DNA from: Phycisphaerales bacterium UBA7708
Lineage (GTDB): Bacteria > Planctomycetota > Phycisphaerae > Sedimentisphaerales > Anaerohalosphaeraceae
Reading direction: 5' to 3'
NCBI GenBank assembly: GCA_002482415.1
Contig: DLFY01000329.1
Coordinates: forward strand, 16,042-31,719
Length of the DNA stretch: 15,678 nt
Of the stretch, positions 1-7,107 are shown piece by piece. How positions within the stretch are numbered: the first letter of the stretch is position 1; every line of letters begins with the position of its first letter. The notes beneath the pieces are model-generated. The model had not been told where the DNA came from, did no database searches, and worked only from the letters and a program-made list of their open reading frames with translations. Position numbers and translations under genes: made by a program.

Positions 1-2
1 AG

Positions 3-1130
3 GACGGCTGGGTCGACCTGGCCGATGGGGCAGGTTTTTCACTAACGATGGTCAATCCGGCCAGTGCCGACCTCAATCTGTGGGATGAAAAGGCCGGCTG
101 GCGATCCAGTCTGGCTGCAGGCGGCACGCCCGGCGGTGTGGATACGGTGTTGGCGGCGGGCAGCATTGTGATGAATGAACTGCTGGCTCATTCCCACGGC
201 ACCGCTTCTGACTGGATTGAACTGTATAATACAACCGGCCAGAATATCAATATCGGCGGCTGGTTTTTGTCGGATAGAAACAATGACAATACAAATATTA
301 TGAAATACGAGATCCCAGCCGGAACTGTAATTAATGCCGGCAGTTATCTGGTCTTTGTAGAGAGTATGACCTTCGGCAATCCGTCGGCGCAGGGCTGCAA
401 TATCCCATTTGGTCTCAGTGAAGCCGGCGAAACTGTGTATCTGCAATCCGGCGAAGCCGGCCTGCTTACCGGTTATTACCAGACCGAGGAGAACTTCGAT
501 GCTTCTGAAACGGGAGTTACCTTTGGCCGTTATGAAAAAGCCGAATTGTCCGGCGGATATGATTTTACCCGAATGATTTCGCCGACTCCGGGCGGGGCTA
601 ACAGCGGCCCGCTGATTGCGGATATTGTGATAACGGAGATTCACTATAATCCGCCGTCAGGAGGCGCGTATGAATTTGTTGAGCTGTATAACCGTTCCGA
701 TTCTCCTGTGGTGCTGATGTCTGAGGCGAGTACCGAGACATCTCCGGGCGTCTTTGTCACCGAAACTATTCCATGGCGTCTGAAGGGGACAGAGTTTGAG
801 TTTCCGGCTAATATGACGATTCCGGCCCATACGCGTATATTGGTAGCCAGGACCCCGTCGCTGTATAGCTCGTCCCCCTGTGAGGTGTATGGCCCATATA
901 GCGGAGCGCTGGATAATAGCGGCGAAGAGATCGAGATACAGATACCCGGCGATCAGGAATATGGCAAGAGCCGTTACTGGATTCCGATTGAGAAGGTGGA
1001 CTATGATGATGTCGCCCCCTGGCCGACCAGCGCCGACGGCGGCGGACATTCCCTGCATCGAATCAATGCAAACTCCTATGGCCGGGATTGCTCCAATTGG
1101 AATGCAGCCGCCCTGACGCCAGGCAGTTAA
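3..1130 (+). CDS. Lamin-tail-domain surface/secreted protein, 3' end (5' end outside window)
   Basis: The reading frame is open from the window edge, so the true start lies upstream; the Met codon at 48 sits inside a domain and is not a credible start. About 375 residues are visible. The first ~45 are the tail of one lamin-tail (LTD) repeat, ending in the typical GGTPGG turn. A second LTD follows at visible residues ~54-200 (MNELLAHSHG, DWIELYN, GGWFLSD, then SPTPGGANSG), and a third at ~204-375 (ITEIHYNPP, YEFVELYN, VDYDDVAPWP, GGGHSLHR, ending WNAAALTPGS). LTDs are immunoglobulin-like beta folds common in large exported bacterial proteins, often beside CotH or hydrolase modules; they are thought to bind or anchor. 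The protein stops straight after the last LTD, with no visible dockerin, PEP-CTERM or membrane anchor. Substrate and full domain order cannot be seen from here. Confidence 0.8.
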   Translation, partial: DGWVDLADGAGFSLTMVNPASADLNLWDEKAGWRSSLAAGGTPGGVDTVLAAGSIVMNELLAHSHGTASDWIELYNTTGQNINIGGWFLSDRNNDNTNIMKYEIPAGTVINAGSYLVFVESMTFGNPSAQGCNIPFGLSEAGETVYLQSGEAGLLTGYYQTEENFDASETGVTFGRYEKAELSGGYDFTRMISPTPGGANSGPLIADIVITEIHYNPPSGGAYEFVELYNRSDSPVVLMSEASTETSPGVFVTETIPWRLKGTEFEFPANMTIPAHTRILVARTPSLYSSSPCEVYGPYSGALDNSGEEIEIQIPGDQEYGKSRYWIPIEKVDYDDVAPWPTSADGGGHSLHRINANSYGRDCSNWNAAALTPGS

Positions 1131-1226
1131 AAAAAATCCAGTTGAGATTCGATTGTCATCAGTGATATCCGGATCATTGCGGTGAATGTCGGGAAAAGTG
1201 AGCTCTCAGGAAACTGAAAACTAAGG

Positions 1227-1232
1227 TATAAT
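1227..1232 (+). promoter_or_regulatory. Possible -10 box for the 1253 gene
   Basis: A perfect TATAAT lies about 20 bases before the start codon at 1253. No good -35 hexamer is found 16-18 bases upstream, so this is only a weak promoter candidate. It would leave a very short leader. Confidence 0.3.
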
Positions 1233-1252
1233 TCGAAAGAAAGAACTTAAAG

Positions 1253-2209
1253 ATGGCCCATTGTAAAAAAATGAACATGTTTTATGTGATGATGGCAATG
1301 ATTTACTTGTTGACTTCATGTACTCATGGAGTTGCACAGCAGGAGGGCAAGGGACAGGCATCTGAGAGACAGGCGGCCAATCAGGAGCCCGAAAACAAAA
1401 CGATTAAAATGATGACCTATAATCTGAAATTTGCCGATCCGGGGTTTAAACCGGCATGGTCTGTGCGGCGGGATTGGCAGGTGGATTTGATTCATAAATA
1501 CAATCCGGATATCATCGGAATCCAGGAAGGCCTCAAAGAGCAGGTTGATTTCCTGATGGACCATTTGCCGCAATACGTGGTCATCGGCGAGGGACGCAAA
1601 GGCGGAGACGACGATGAACATATGGCCATTTTCTTTAAGCGAGACCGGTTTCGACTGCGGGAAATGGGCACTTTTCAGCTCTCGGAAACACCGGAAATAT
1701 TGGGCAGTGGTCCGGCGATCAATCCCCGCATTGTCACATGGGCCCGTCTTGCCGTTATCAGCAGGCCGGCAGATGGGAAAACCAGTCCCTATCCAGCCGA
1801 TTACAGGGGACACTGGGAAAACACGCAGGAGTTTTATGTATTCAACACGCATTTCTTCAGCGGCACGGATTACCCTCTGGCAAAACTCAACAGCGCCAGA
1901 TTGATTATGGAAAGGATTCATAAACTTGAGCGGTTTGGCGAATGGACAAAGGAACGTCCTGTATTTGTGTTGGGTGATTTCAATTCAAAACCAGGAAGCG
2001 CCGTATACAAAGCATTGGTAGGGGATGAAAATACAAACGATCCTTTCTTGCTGAAAGACAGTATAAAAGGAGGTGTCGGCATAGACTGGGTATTATACAA
2101 AGGAAATATTCAAGTTCTCTCCTATGAGAAGGTTGATTATAATGTCAACGGTATCTATCCATCCGATCACAAGCCGATACTTGTTGAATTTCGGATTCTC
2201 GATGAATAA
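1253..2209 (+). CDS. Secreted endonuclease/exonuclease/phosphatase-family lipoprotein
   Basis: The 318-residue protein has a lipoprotein leader: a hydrophobic segment at residues ~9-20 and lipobox LTSC with Cys23, so it is probably exported and lipid-anchored. The rest is one EEP (DNase I-like/sphingomyelinase-like) fold. Catalytic signatures are in the expected order: MTYNLK (Asn57), IQEG (Glu92), FNTHF (His200), GDFNSKP (Asp242, Asn244), GIDWV (Asp278) and PSDHKP (Asp305-His306). This metal-dependent phosphodiester/phosphomonoester hydrolase superfamily includes nucleases, sphingomyelinases and inositol phosphatases; sequence alone does not give the substrate. The short form without extra domains resembles the EEP proteins often found in secreted-hydrolase clusters of Bacteroidetes and Planctomycetes. 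It lies about 50 bases before a sulfatase on the same strand, so co-transcription is likely. The upstream ribosome binding site is weak. Confidence 0.85.
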   Translation: MAHCKKMNMFYVMMAMIYLLTSCTHGVAQQEGKGQASERQAANQEPENKTIKMMTYNLKFADPGFKPAWSVRRDWQVDLIHKYNPDIIGIQEGLKEQVDFLMDHLPQYVVIGEGRKGGDDDEHMAIFFKRDRFRLREMGTFQLSETPEILGSGPAINPRIVTWARLAVISRPADGKTSPYPADYRGHWENTQEFYVFNTHFFSGTDYPLAKLNSARLIMERIHKLERFGEWTKERPVFVLGDFNSKPGSAVYKALVGDENTNDPFLLKDSIKGGVGIDWVLYKGNIQVLSYEKVDYNVNGIYPSDHKPILVEFRILDE

Positions 2210-2259
2210 GATAGTTAATATCTTCCGCCACAAATAATATGAAATACAAGAGGATATGG

Positions 2260-3885
2260 ATGAGAAAGTATACGCAGAATAGAAGAGAATTTTTAAAAGC
2301 GGCGGCAATCTCGGCCGCTGTTACAGGCTTATCCGGATACGCAGAAGGGCTGCGGATCACTGAGGGCAGGAACAATAAGCCTAACTTGCTGTTTATCATG
2401 CCCGATCAATTGCGATGGGATGCATTGAGCATCGCCGGCAATGCCGTCATTCAAACTCCCAATATTGACCGGCTGGCCAGGCAAGGCGCTTACTTTAAGA
2501 ATGCCTATAGTGCCTGTGCTGTTTGCGGACCTGTGCGATCAACTATCCTGACGGGCCACACGGTGGAAAATACAGGAGTGAGAAACCATGATTTGGTGTA
2601 CTACGCAGAAAAAGAAGGGTTGATGACCCAGCCAACCTTTGATGAGATATTAACAGAGCAGGGGTATCAGTGTGAATATTACGGCAAATGGCACAGTGTA
2701 TCGAAACATGCCGCTATTTACAAAAATCCATTCAACAAAGACAAAAAAGGACGATCTGTCTTTGGACCTGAAGGACAAAGTCTTATTTATCGTGACTACC
2801 TGGATCAGCACGTGCCGCAGCGTGAGCTTAAAGAGGGTGAATTTTACGATGATATATCGCAAAGACCCTACCGCGCGAATCCTATGGATCGATGTTATGG
2901 GATGTCCAATGCCCAGGTGAAAGCCAACCAGTTGCAAATCGTCCAACCCGATCAGCATGGTGAATTGCTGATGGATAAAGAACATACCATCACTGCATTC
3001 CAGGCCAGACAAACCATGGAGGCCATTGAACGGCTCAAGGATAAGCCCTTCAGCATTACCTGTTCGTTTCAATGTCCGCACACTCCAATTCTGCCGACCC
3101 AGCCGTATTACGGCATGTATCCGGCAAAAGACATGGTGCCTCCGGCCAGTATCGATGATGCCATGACAAATAGTCCTTACCAGGCAGCCAATGGCAGAAA
3201 AAAGCTGACGGAATACGGGGATAAGGACAAGATTAAGTACATGATTTCCGATTATTACGGAATAGTTAAAGAAGTCGATGACTGGGTAGGGGAGATTTTA
3301 AAAACCCTGGATAAACATGGTTTGACTGAAAACACCCTGGTTATCTTTGTCAGTGATCATGGTGAGATGCTGGGCTCTCACGGCATGCGGGAAAAGAATG
3401 TGTTCTATGAAGAGTCCTCTCATATCCCATTGCTGATATGCTTGCCCGGCCATATCAAAGGCAATACCACCGTGAATGGATATGTATCATCCCTTGATTT
3501 ATTTGCGACAATTCTGGATTATCTGAACATTAAAGAACACCAATCGAATGGAAAGAGCCTTCGTGGTTTAATCGAGGGGACAGACAGGGAACATGGCAAC
3601 TATGTAGTGACTGAGTGGGACTTTCGTGGTGATGTCGAACCCAACTACATGATCGTCAAGGATGGCTGGAAACTGATCATCCCGTATTCAGAAAAATCAC
3701 CCGTTCTTAATGCGATGTATGACCTGAATACCGATCCTTACGAAATGAATAACCTCATCGGAAAGAATCCTGATGGACGGCGCTATAGTGAAAAAACAGA
3801 AGAACTTCGTGCGTGTCTGCTGGAGTGGTTGAAAAAGAACGGTTCGAGCCGCTATGAAGGAGTCCGTAAAAGAAAATTGGTTTGA
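2260..3885 (+). CDS. Tat-exported sulfatase (S1 family, formylglycine-dependent)
   Basis: 541 residues from the ATG at 2260, chosen because GAGG lies six bases before it; an in-frame ATG at 2239 adds seven residues but has no ribosome binding site. The N-terminus has a twin-arginine motif (NRREFLK, Arg8-Arg9) followed by an Ala-rich hydrophobic stretch, so export is probably folded, by Tat. The sulfatase signature CGPVR (Cys89-Arg93) fits CxPxR, in which Cys is converted to formylglycine by a sulfatase-modifying enzyme not encoded here. Other active-site motifs: MPDQ (Asp49), GKWH (Lys143, His145), PHTP (His274), SDHGE (Asp366, His367) and REKN (Lys379). The first metal motif is Asp-Gln rather than Asp-Asp, as in choline-sulfatase-like and phosphonate-monoesterase-like branches. 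The substrate is probably a sulfated sugar, but this is inferred from context only. Part of its 3' end is duplicated at 5667-5720. Confidence 0.92.
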   Translation: MRKYTQNRREFLKAAAISAAVTGLSGYAEGLRITEGRNNKPNLLFIMPDQLRWDALSIAGNAVIQTPNIDRLARQGAYFKNAYSACAVCGPVRSTILTGHTVENTGVRNHDLVYYAEKEGLMTQPTFDEILTEQGYQCEYYGKWHSVSKHAAIYKNPFNKDKKGRSVFGPEGQSLIYRDYLDQHVPQRELKEGEFYDDISQRPYRANPMDRCYGMSNAQVKANQLQIVQPDQHGELLMDKEHTITAFQARQTMEAIERLKDKPFSITCSFQCPHTPILPTQPYYGMYPAKDMVPPASIDDAMTNSPYQAANGRKKLTEYGDKDKIKYMISDYYGIVKEVDDWVGEILKTLDKHGLTENTLVIFVSDHGEMLGSHGMREKNVFYEESSHIPLLICLPGHIKGNTTVNGYVSSLDLFATILDYLNIKEHQSNGKSLRGLIEGTDREHGNYVVTEWDFRGDVEPNYMIVKDGWKLIIPYSEKSPVLNAMYDLNTDPYEMNNLIGKNPDGRRYSEKTEELRACLLEWLKKNGSSRYEGVRKRKLV

Positions 3886-4144
3886 AAGGCGGCGGAAAAT
3901 CAAGAAACACAGCAGTTTTATGAGTGCAAAAATGATTATCTACAGGAAAAAGTCCGGAGTGTTTATTTGGCAGCAGAGGATTTCGAAAAAACAAACACGA
4001 ATTTCAGACTTGGCAATCGAAGGATTGACCCTGTGCTTGAACGTGGATGGTGAAGCTTTTCGGAAGATCAGCGGCCGGGTCGCCATGCTGCGTTCCGGAG
4101 GATTCTGCAAACGGCTCAAACATTGATTTCAGGGAGACAATACA
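3886..4144. other. Gap between the two sulfatase genes, no gene recognised
   Basis: This 259-base stretch holds a short + strand open frame that overlaps the end of the upstream sulfatase, but its translation resembles nothing I recognise. No hairpin-plus-T-tract terminator and no good promoter are visible. GGGAGA just before 4145 serves as the ribosome binding site of the next gene. The gap is long for an operon and could hold decayed coding sequence. Confidence 0.4.
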
Positions 4145-5689
4145 ATGAATCGAAGAGACTTTATTCGGCTTGCAGGACTGGGCGCAGCAGGCTTAATGCT
4201 GGGCGGCTGTGGGTCGTCGGCCGGCCGCGTACCCGTATCCGCAAACAAAAAATATCCAAACATTATCTATATTCTCGCAGACGACCTGGGCTACGGAGAC
4301 GTTTCCTGTCTCAATGAAAATGGCAGGATCAAAACCAGCCATATTGATTCCATTGCTAAAGAGGGCATGGTTTTCACCGAGATGCACTCAGGCTCCGCCA
4401 TCTGCACCCCTACGCGATATGGGATACTCACCGGCAGATACTGCTGGCGGCGTTTGAAAAAGGGCGCTGTGGAAGGAGATTCCCCGCACCTGATTGAAGA
4501 CGGGCGAATGACCGTTGCCTCCATGCTCAAAATGCAGGGGTACCATACGGCCTGTATCGGCAAGTGGCACCTTGGAATGGACTGGCAGAAAAAAAATGAC
4601 AATCCCGAAGACATCGATTTTACCAAGCCGGTTCTGCACGGCCCCAATACGAACGGATTTGACTACAGTTTCTGCATTCCTGCCTCAACGGATATGCCTC
4701 CCTATGTTTATGTCCAAAACGGGGCGGTGACGGCCGTACCGAATCGGGTCGTCAAAGGAACAACCGGAAAACTGCTCCTGCGGGAAGGGCCGACCGGTGC
4801 GGACTTTGAGCATGTTGAGGTCCTGTCGAAGCTGACGGAAAAAGCGGTGGCCTATATTGATCAGCGGAGCCGCGAAGACAAACCATTTTTCCTTTATTTC
4901 TCGCTGACTGCACCGCATACGCCGATTTTGCCGGCGGAGGAATTTCAGGGTAAAAGCGGAACGAATGAATACGGCGATTTTGTCCTGCAGGTGGACTGGA
5001 CGGTTGGGCAGGTACTCAAAGCGATTGAACAAAATGGTCTTGAAAATAATACGCTAATCATATTCACAAACGATAACGGCCCTTCACCCAATGCAGATTT
5101 TGATGAACTTGCCGCCGTGGGCCACCACCCAGCCTATGTTTTCCGCGGCCACAAAGCCGACATTTTCGACGGAGGCCACCGTGTCCCGTTTATTGCCAGA
5201 TGGCCCGGAAAAATCAAGCCGGCGTCCGTCTGTGACCAGGCTGCCTGTCTGACTGACCTGATGGCAACGGCTGCTGACATCACAGGCTGCAAACTGCCCG
5301 ATAACGCAGGCGAGGACAGTGTAAGCATCCTTGCCGCGATGACCGGCACAGCGGCAGCGCCGCTGCGCGAGGCGGTCGTGCATCATTCCGTGAACGGCTC
5401 GTTCGCAATCAGACAGGGAAAATGGAAGCTGATTTTCTGCCCGGATTCCGGCGGATGGAGCCCGCCTAAACCCGACTCAGCAGAAGCTCGCGGCCTGCCG
5501 GCTGTTCAGCTTTATGATATGAGCGATGACGTCGGCGAACAACAAAATCTGTATCAAAAATACCCCGATGTCGTCAGGAGACTCACAGAACTCCTTGAAC
5601 GGTATGTCCGGAACGGACGAAGCACCCCGGGCATACCCCAAAAAAATAATTACACCGTTGAAATTATCAGAAAAATCGACCGTACTTAA
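4145..5689 (+). CDS. Tat-exported lipoprotein arylsulfatase (S1 family)
   Basis: 514 residues, with GGGAGA seven bases before the ATG. The leader combines a twin-arginine motif (NRRDFIR) with a lipobox LGGC (Cys22), so the product is probably a Tat-exported, membrane-anchored lipoprotein. The sulfatase signature is CTPTR (Cys87-Arg91), which would mature to formylglycine. Further active-site motifs: ADDLGYGD (Asp46, Asp47), GKWHLG (Lys140, His142), APHTP (His258), FTNDNGP (Asp310, Asn311) and FRGHKAD (Lys337). The sequence resembles the arylsulfatase A / GalNAc-6-sulfatase-like branch, and the GRSTPGIPQKN end matches the usual C-terminal ending of that group. The final residues and stop codon run into a copied piece of the upstream sulfatase, read in a different frame, so the last ~8 residues may be recently acquired. 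It is only distantly related to the preceding sulfatase, which suggests a different sulfate position or sugar. Confidence 0.93.
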   Translation: MNRRDFIRLAGLGAAGLMLGGCGSSAGRVPVSANKKYPNIIYILADDLGYGDVSCLNENGRIKTSHIDSIAKEGMVFTEMHSGSAICTPTRYGILTGRYCWRRLKKGAVEGDSPHLIEDGRMTVASMLKMQGYHTACIGKWHLGMDWQKKNDNPEDIDFTKPVLHGPNTNGFDYSFCIPASTDMPPYVYVQNGAVTAVPNRVVKGTTGKLLLREGPTGADFEHVEVLSKLTEKAVAYIDQRSREDKPFFLYFSLTAPHTPILPAEEFQGKSGTNEYGDFVLQVDWTVGQVLKAIEQNGLENNTLIIFTNDNGPSPNADFDELAAVGHHPAYVFRGHKADIFDGGHRVPFIARWPGKIKPASVCDQAACLTDLMATAADITGCKLPDNAGEDSVSILAAMTGTAAAPLREAVVHHSVNGSFAIRQGKWKLIFCPDSGGWSPPKPDSAEARGLPAVQLYDMSDDVGEQQNLYQKYPDVVRRLTELLERYVRNGRSTPGIPQKNNYTVEIIRKIDRT

Positions 5690-5804
5690 TGCGATGTATG
5701 ACCCGGATACCGGTCCTTACCCGGCATCGCTGGGCGGGCCGTATCGTGCCGAACATGGTGACAGGAAATGCCTGGGGTTGCTTCGTAAGCGTCTATATGA
5801 ATGA
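5667..5804 (+). pseudogene. Remnant of a third sulfatase gene (3' fragment)
   Basis: Positions 5667-5720 match 3688-3741, inside the first sulfatase, at 48 of 54 bases with no gaps. Read in the frame ending at the stop at 5802-5804, the copy gives SEKSTVLNAMYDPDTGPY, against SEKSPVLNAMYDLNTDPY in the intact gene (14 of 18 residues). The frame has no upstream sulfatase sequence, and similarity stops abruptly after 5720. The stop codon of the 4145 gene lies inside the copy in another frame. The simplest reading is a leftover of a deleted or recombined sulfatase paralogue; a small ectopic duplication is the alternative. Confidence 0.45.
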
Positions 5805-5820
5805 TGAAAATGAAGTATAT

Positions 5821-5841
5821 CAGGATGCAAGCCGCGTCCTG
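5821..5841. terminator. Weak hairpin between convergent genes
   Basis: CAGGATGC and GCGTCCTG can pair as an 8-bp stem (one G-T pair) around a 5-base loop. It lies between the + strand sulfatase end and the - strand gene ending at 5911, where a terminator is expected. On the + strand the T-run (TTTTT) starts only about 10 bases later, so it is not a textbook Rho-independent terminator. Confidence 0.25.
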
Positions 5842-5910
5842 TCTCATCATTTTTGAAGGGTTGTATTGGCTCGGGAGCTTACATCTGCGTATTAACCGGA
5901 TGAACCTGAG

Positions 5911-7071
5911 TTATTGCCCACAGGCTCCTGCCGGGTCCAGGTTGCAGGCCAGCCAGCCGGACGCTATAGCTGCAAGGTCATTCATGTCAACACGACAATC
6001 GCCGTTGGTATCGCCGGAAACCGGTGCGGTGCAATTTGCGACTGAGGAGCCTTCCAATTGGACCGCGAAAACAGCACTTTTACCGGATCGATTGTCCTCA
6101 TAGGCCAGCAAAAGGCCGTCAATGGCGGGATACGTCTGGTGATAATTGTCGCTGGTAACCTGGAATTCCTGCCGGGTAATCAGATTGAATCCGTAAATAT
6201 CCCAGTTGCCGCTGCGATTGTCCTGCCAAACCACCAGGTGGCCGCTGAGGGCTGCATTGATTTGTGATCCGGGGGCATCGCTGATCAAAAACTCGACAGG
6301 ATGGGCTGGATTTGAGATATCCGCACCATACAAATCGATATCCCCACTGCCAAAATCTTCCTGCCAGATAACATATTTACCATCTGTAACCGGCCCCGTT
6401 TGGTCGATTGTCAGCGACGATATGGAAAACTGTTCCGGCTCATCTCGCCGCCACACGTCCGCAGCGGCGATGTCGTTATCACCCCAGTAATTATCCTGCC
6501 AGACAATCATATTGCGATAGACGTCTGGATACTGCTGGTCACCGGTAAAGGCCGCAACATCATACATCAACGGATTTTCCGGGTCCGTGATATCCGCTGC
6601 ATAGATGTCCCAGTCCAGAACTTGTGTATCCGGGTCTGCGATCTGATGCTGCCAGGCAACGGTGTTACCGTGAATGCGGGGGAACGATTGGTTATTCAAG
6701 TAGGGGGTAATGGAATAGGTGGTGACATTCTGTGTGTTGGAAAAATCCGATATCCAGACATCGGTATCCCCATAGAAGTCATCTTCCCATACGGCATGCG
6801 TTCCCCATACCGAAGGATGGGTCTGGTTGGCTTCGAATGCTGCGACTCCTATGAGTGCCGAAGGGGCATTGATCACATCGACGCCGTAAATATCCCAGTC
6901 CCATTGACCGTTGTATTCAACATATTCCTGCCACACAACGACACCGTTGGAAACCGCAGGCCACTGCTGGATATACGATGACGACGATACCGCAAAGGGC
7001 GTTTGTCCCCAAACGATTGCCGACCACACCAATACACCTGCCCAGATTTTTAAATTCATCACCCTTCTCAT
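5911..7071 (-). CDS. Secreted seven-bladed beta-propeller protein with C-terminal dockerin repeat
   Basis: 386 residues; GGAGAG lies six bases before the chosen ATG at 7071. The N-terminus is a Sec-type signal (basic MRRVMNLK, hydrophobic core, cut near VWGQ). Residues ~35-340 contain seven repeats of about 46 residues, marked by VVWQEY (Trp47), AVWEDD (95), VAWQHQ (140), IVWQDN (191), VIWQED (236), VVWQDN (282) and LAYEDN (Tyr324), most followed by a DWDIYG-like strand. This matches WQDNR-type beta-propeller repeats known from surface proteins of Methanosarcina and some bacteria. The C-terminus has one dockerin type I calcium loop, GDTNGDCRVDMNDLAAIA (Asp354, Asn356, Asp358, Asp365), then GWLACNLDPAGACG, a tail typical of Phycisphaerae exported proteins. 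Likely cell-surface or extracellular, binding rather than catalytic; ligand unknown. It starts 36 bases after the 7108-9438 gene, so the two are probably one operon. Confidence 0.85.
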   Translation of the reverse strand: MRRVMNLKIWAGVLVWSAIVWGQTPFAVSSSSYIQQWPAVSNGVVVWQEYVEYNGQWDWDIYGVDVINAPSALIGVAAFEANQTHPSVWGTHAVWEDDFYGDTDVWISDFSNTQNVTTYSITPYLNNQSFPRIHGNTVAWQHQIADPDTQVLDWDIYAADITDPENPLMYDVAAFTGDQQYPDVYRNMIVWQDNYWGDNDIAAADVWRRDEPEQFSISSLTIDQTGPVTDGKYVIWQEDFGSGDIDLYGADISNPAHPVEFLISDAPGSQINAALSGHLVVWQDNRSGNWDIYGFNLITRQEFQVTSDNYHQTYPAIDGLLLAYEDNRSGKSAVFAVQLEGSSVANCTAPVSGDTNGDCRVDMNDLAAIASGWLACNLDPAGACGQ

Positions 7072-7107
7072 GCTGCACTCTCCATTCAGGACTCATAGTG
7101 GTTGAAA

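Noticed and set aside
42-644. - strand open frame of 200 codons opposite the lamin-tail gene
   Set aside because: The + strand frame has clear LTD motifs across the same bases; the antisense product is low in recognisable structure.
3854-4126. Open frame of 90 codons between the two sulfatases
   Set aside because: It overlaps the upstream gene out of frame, has no ribosome binding site and has no recognisable protein features.
5689-5856. Small + strand open frame after the second sulfatase (55 codons)
   Set aside because: It starts inside the copied sulfatase segment in a third frame with no ribosome binding site. It could be spurious, so it is not listed as a gene.
6400-6981. + strand open frame opposite the propeller gene
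   Set aside because: The - strand frame shows seven regular propeller repeats and a dockerin; the + strand frame mirrors repetitive DNA only.
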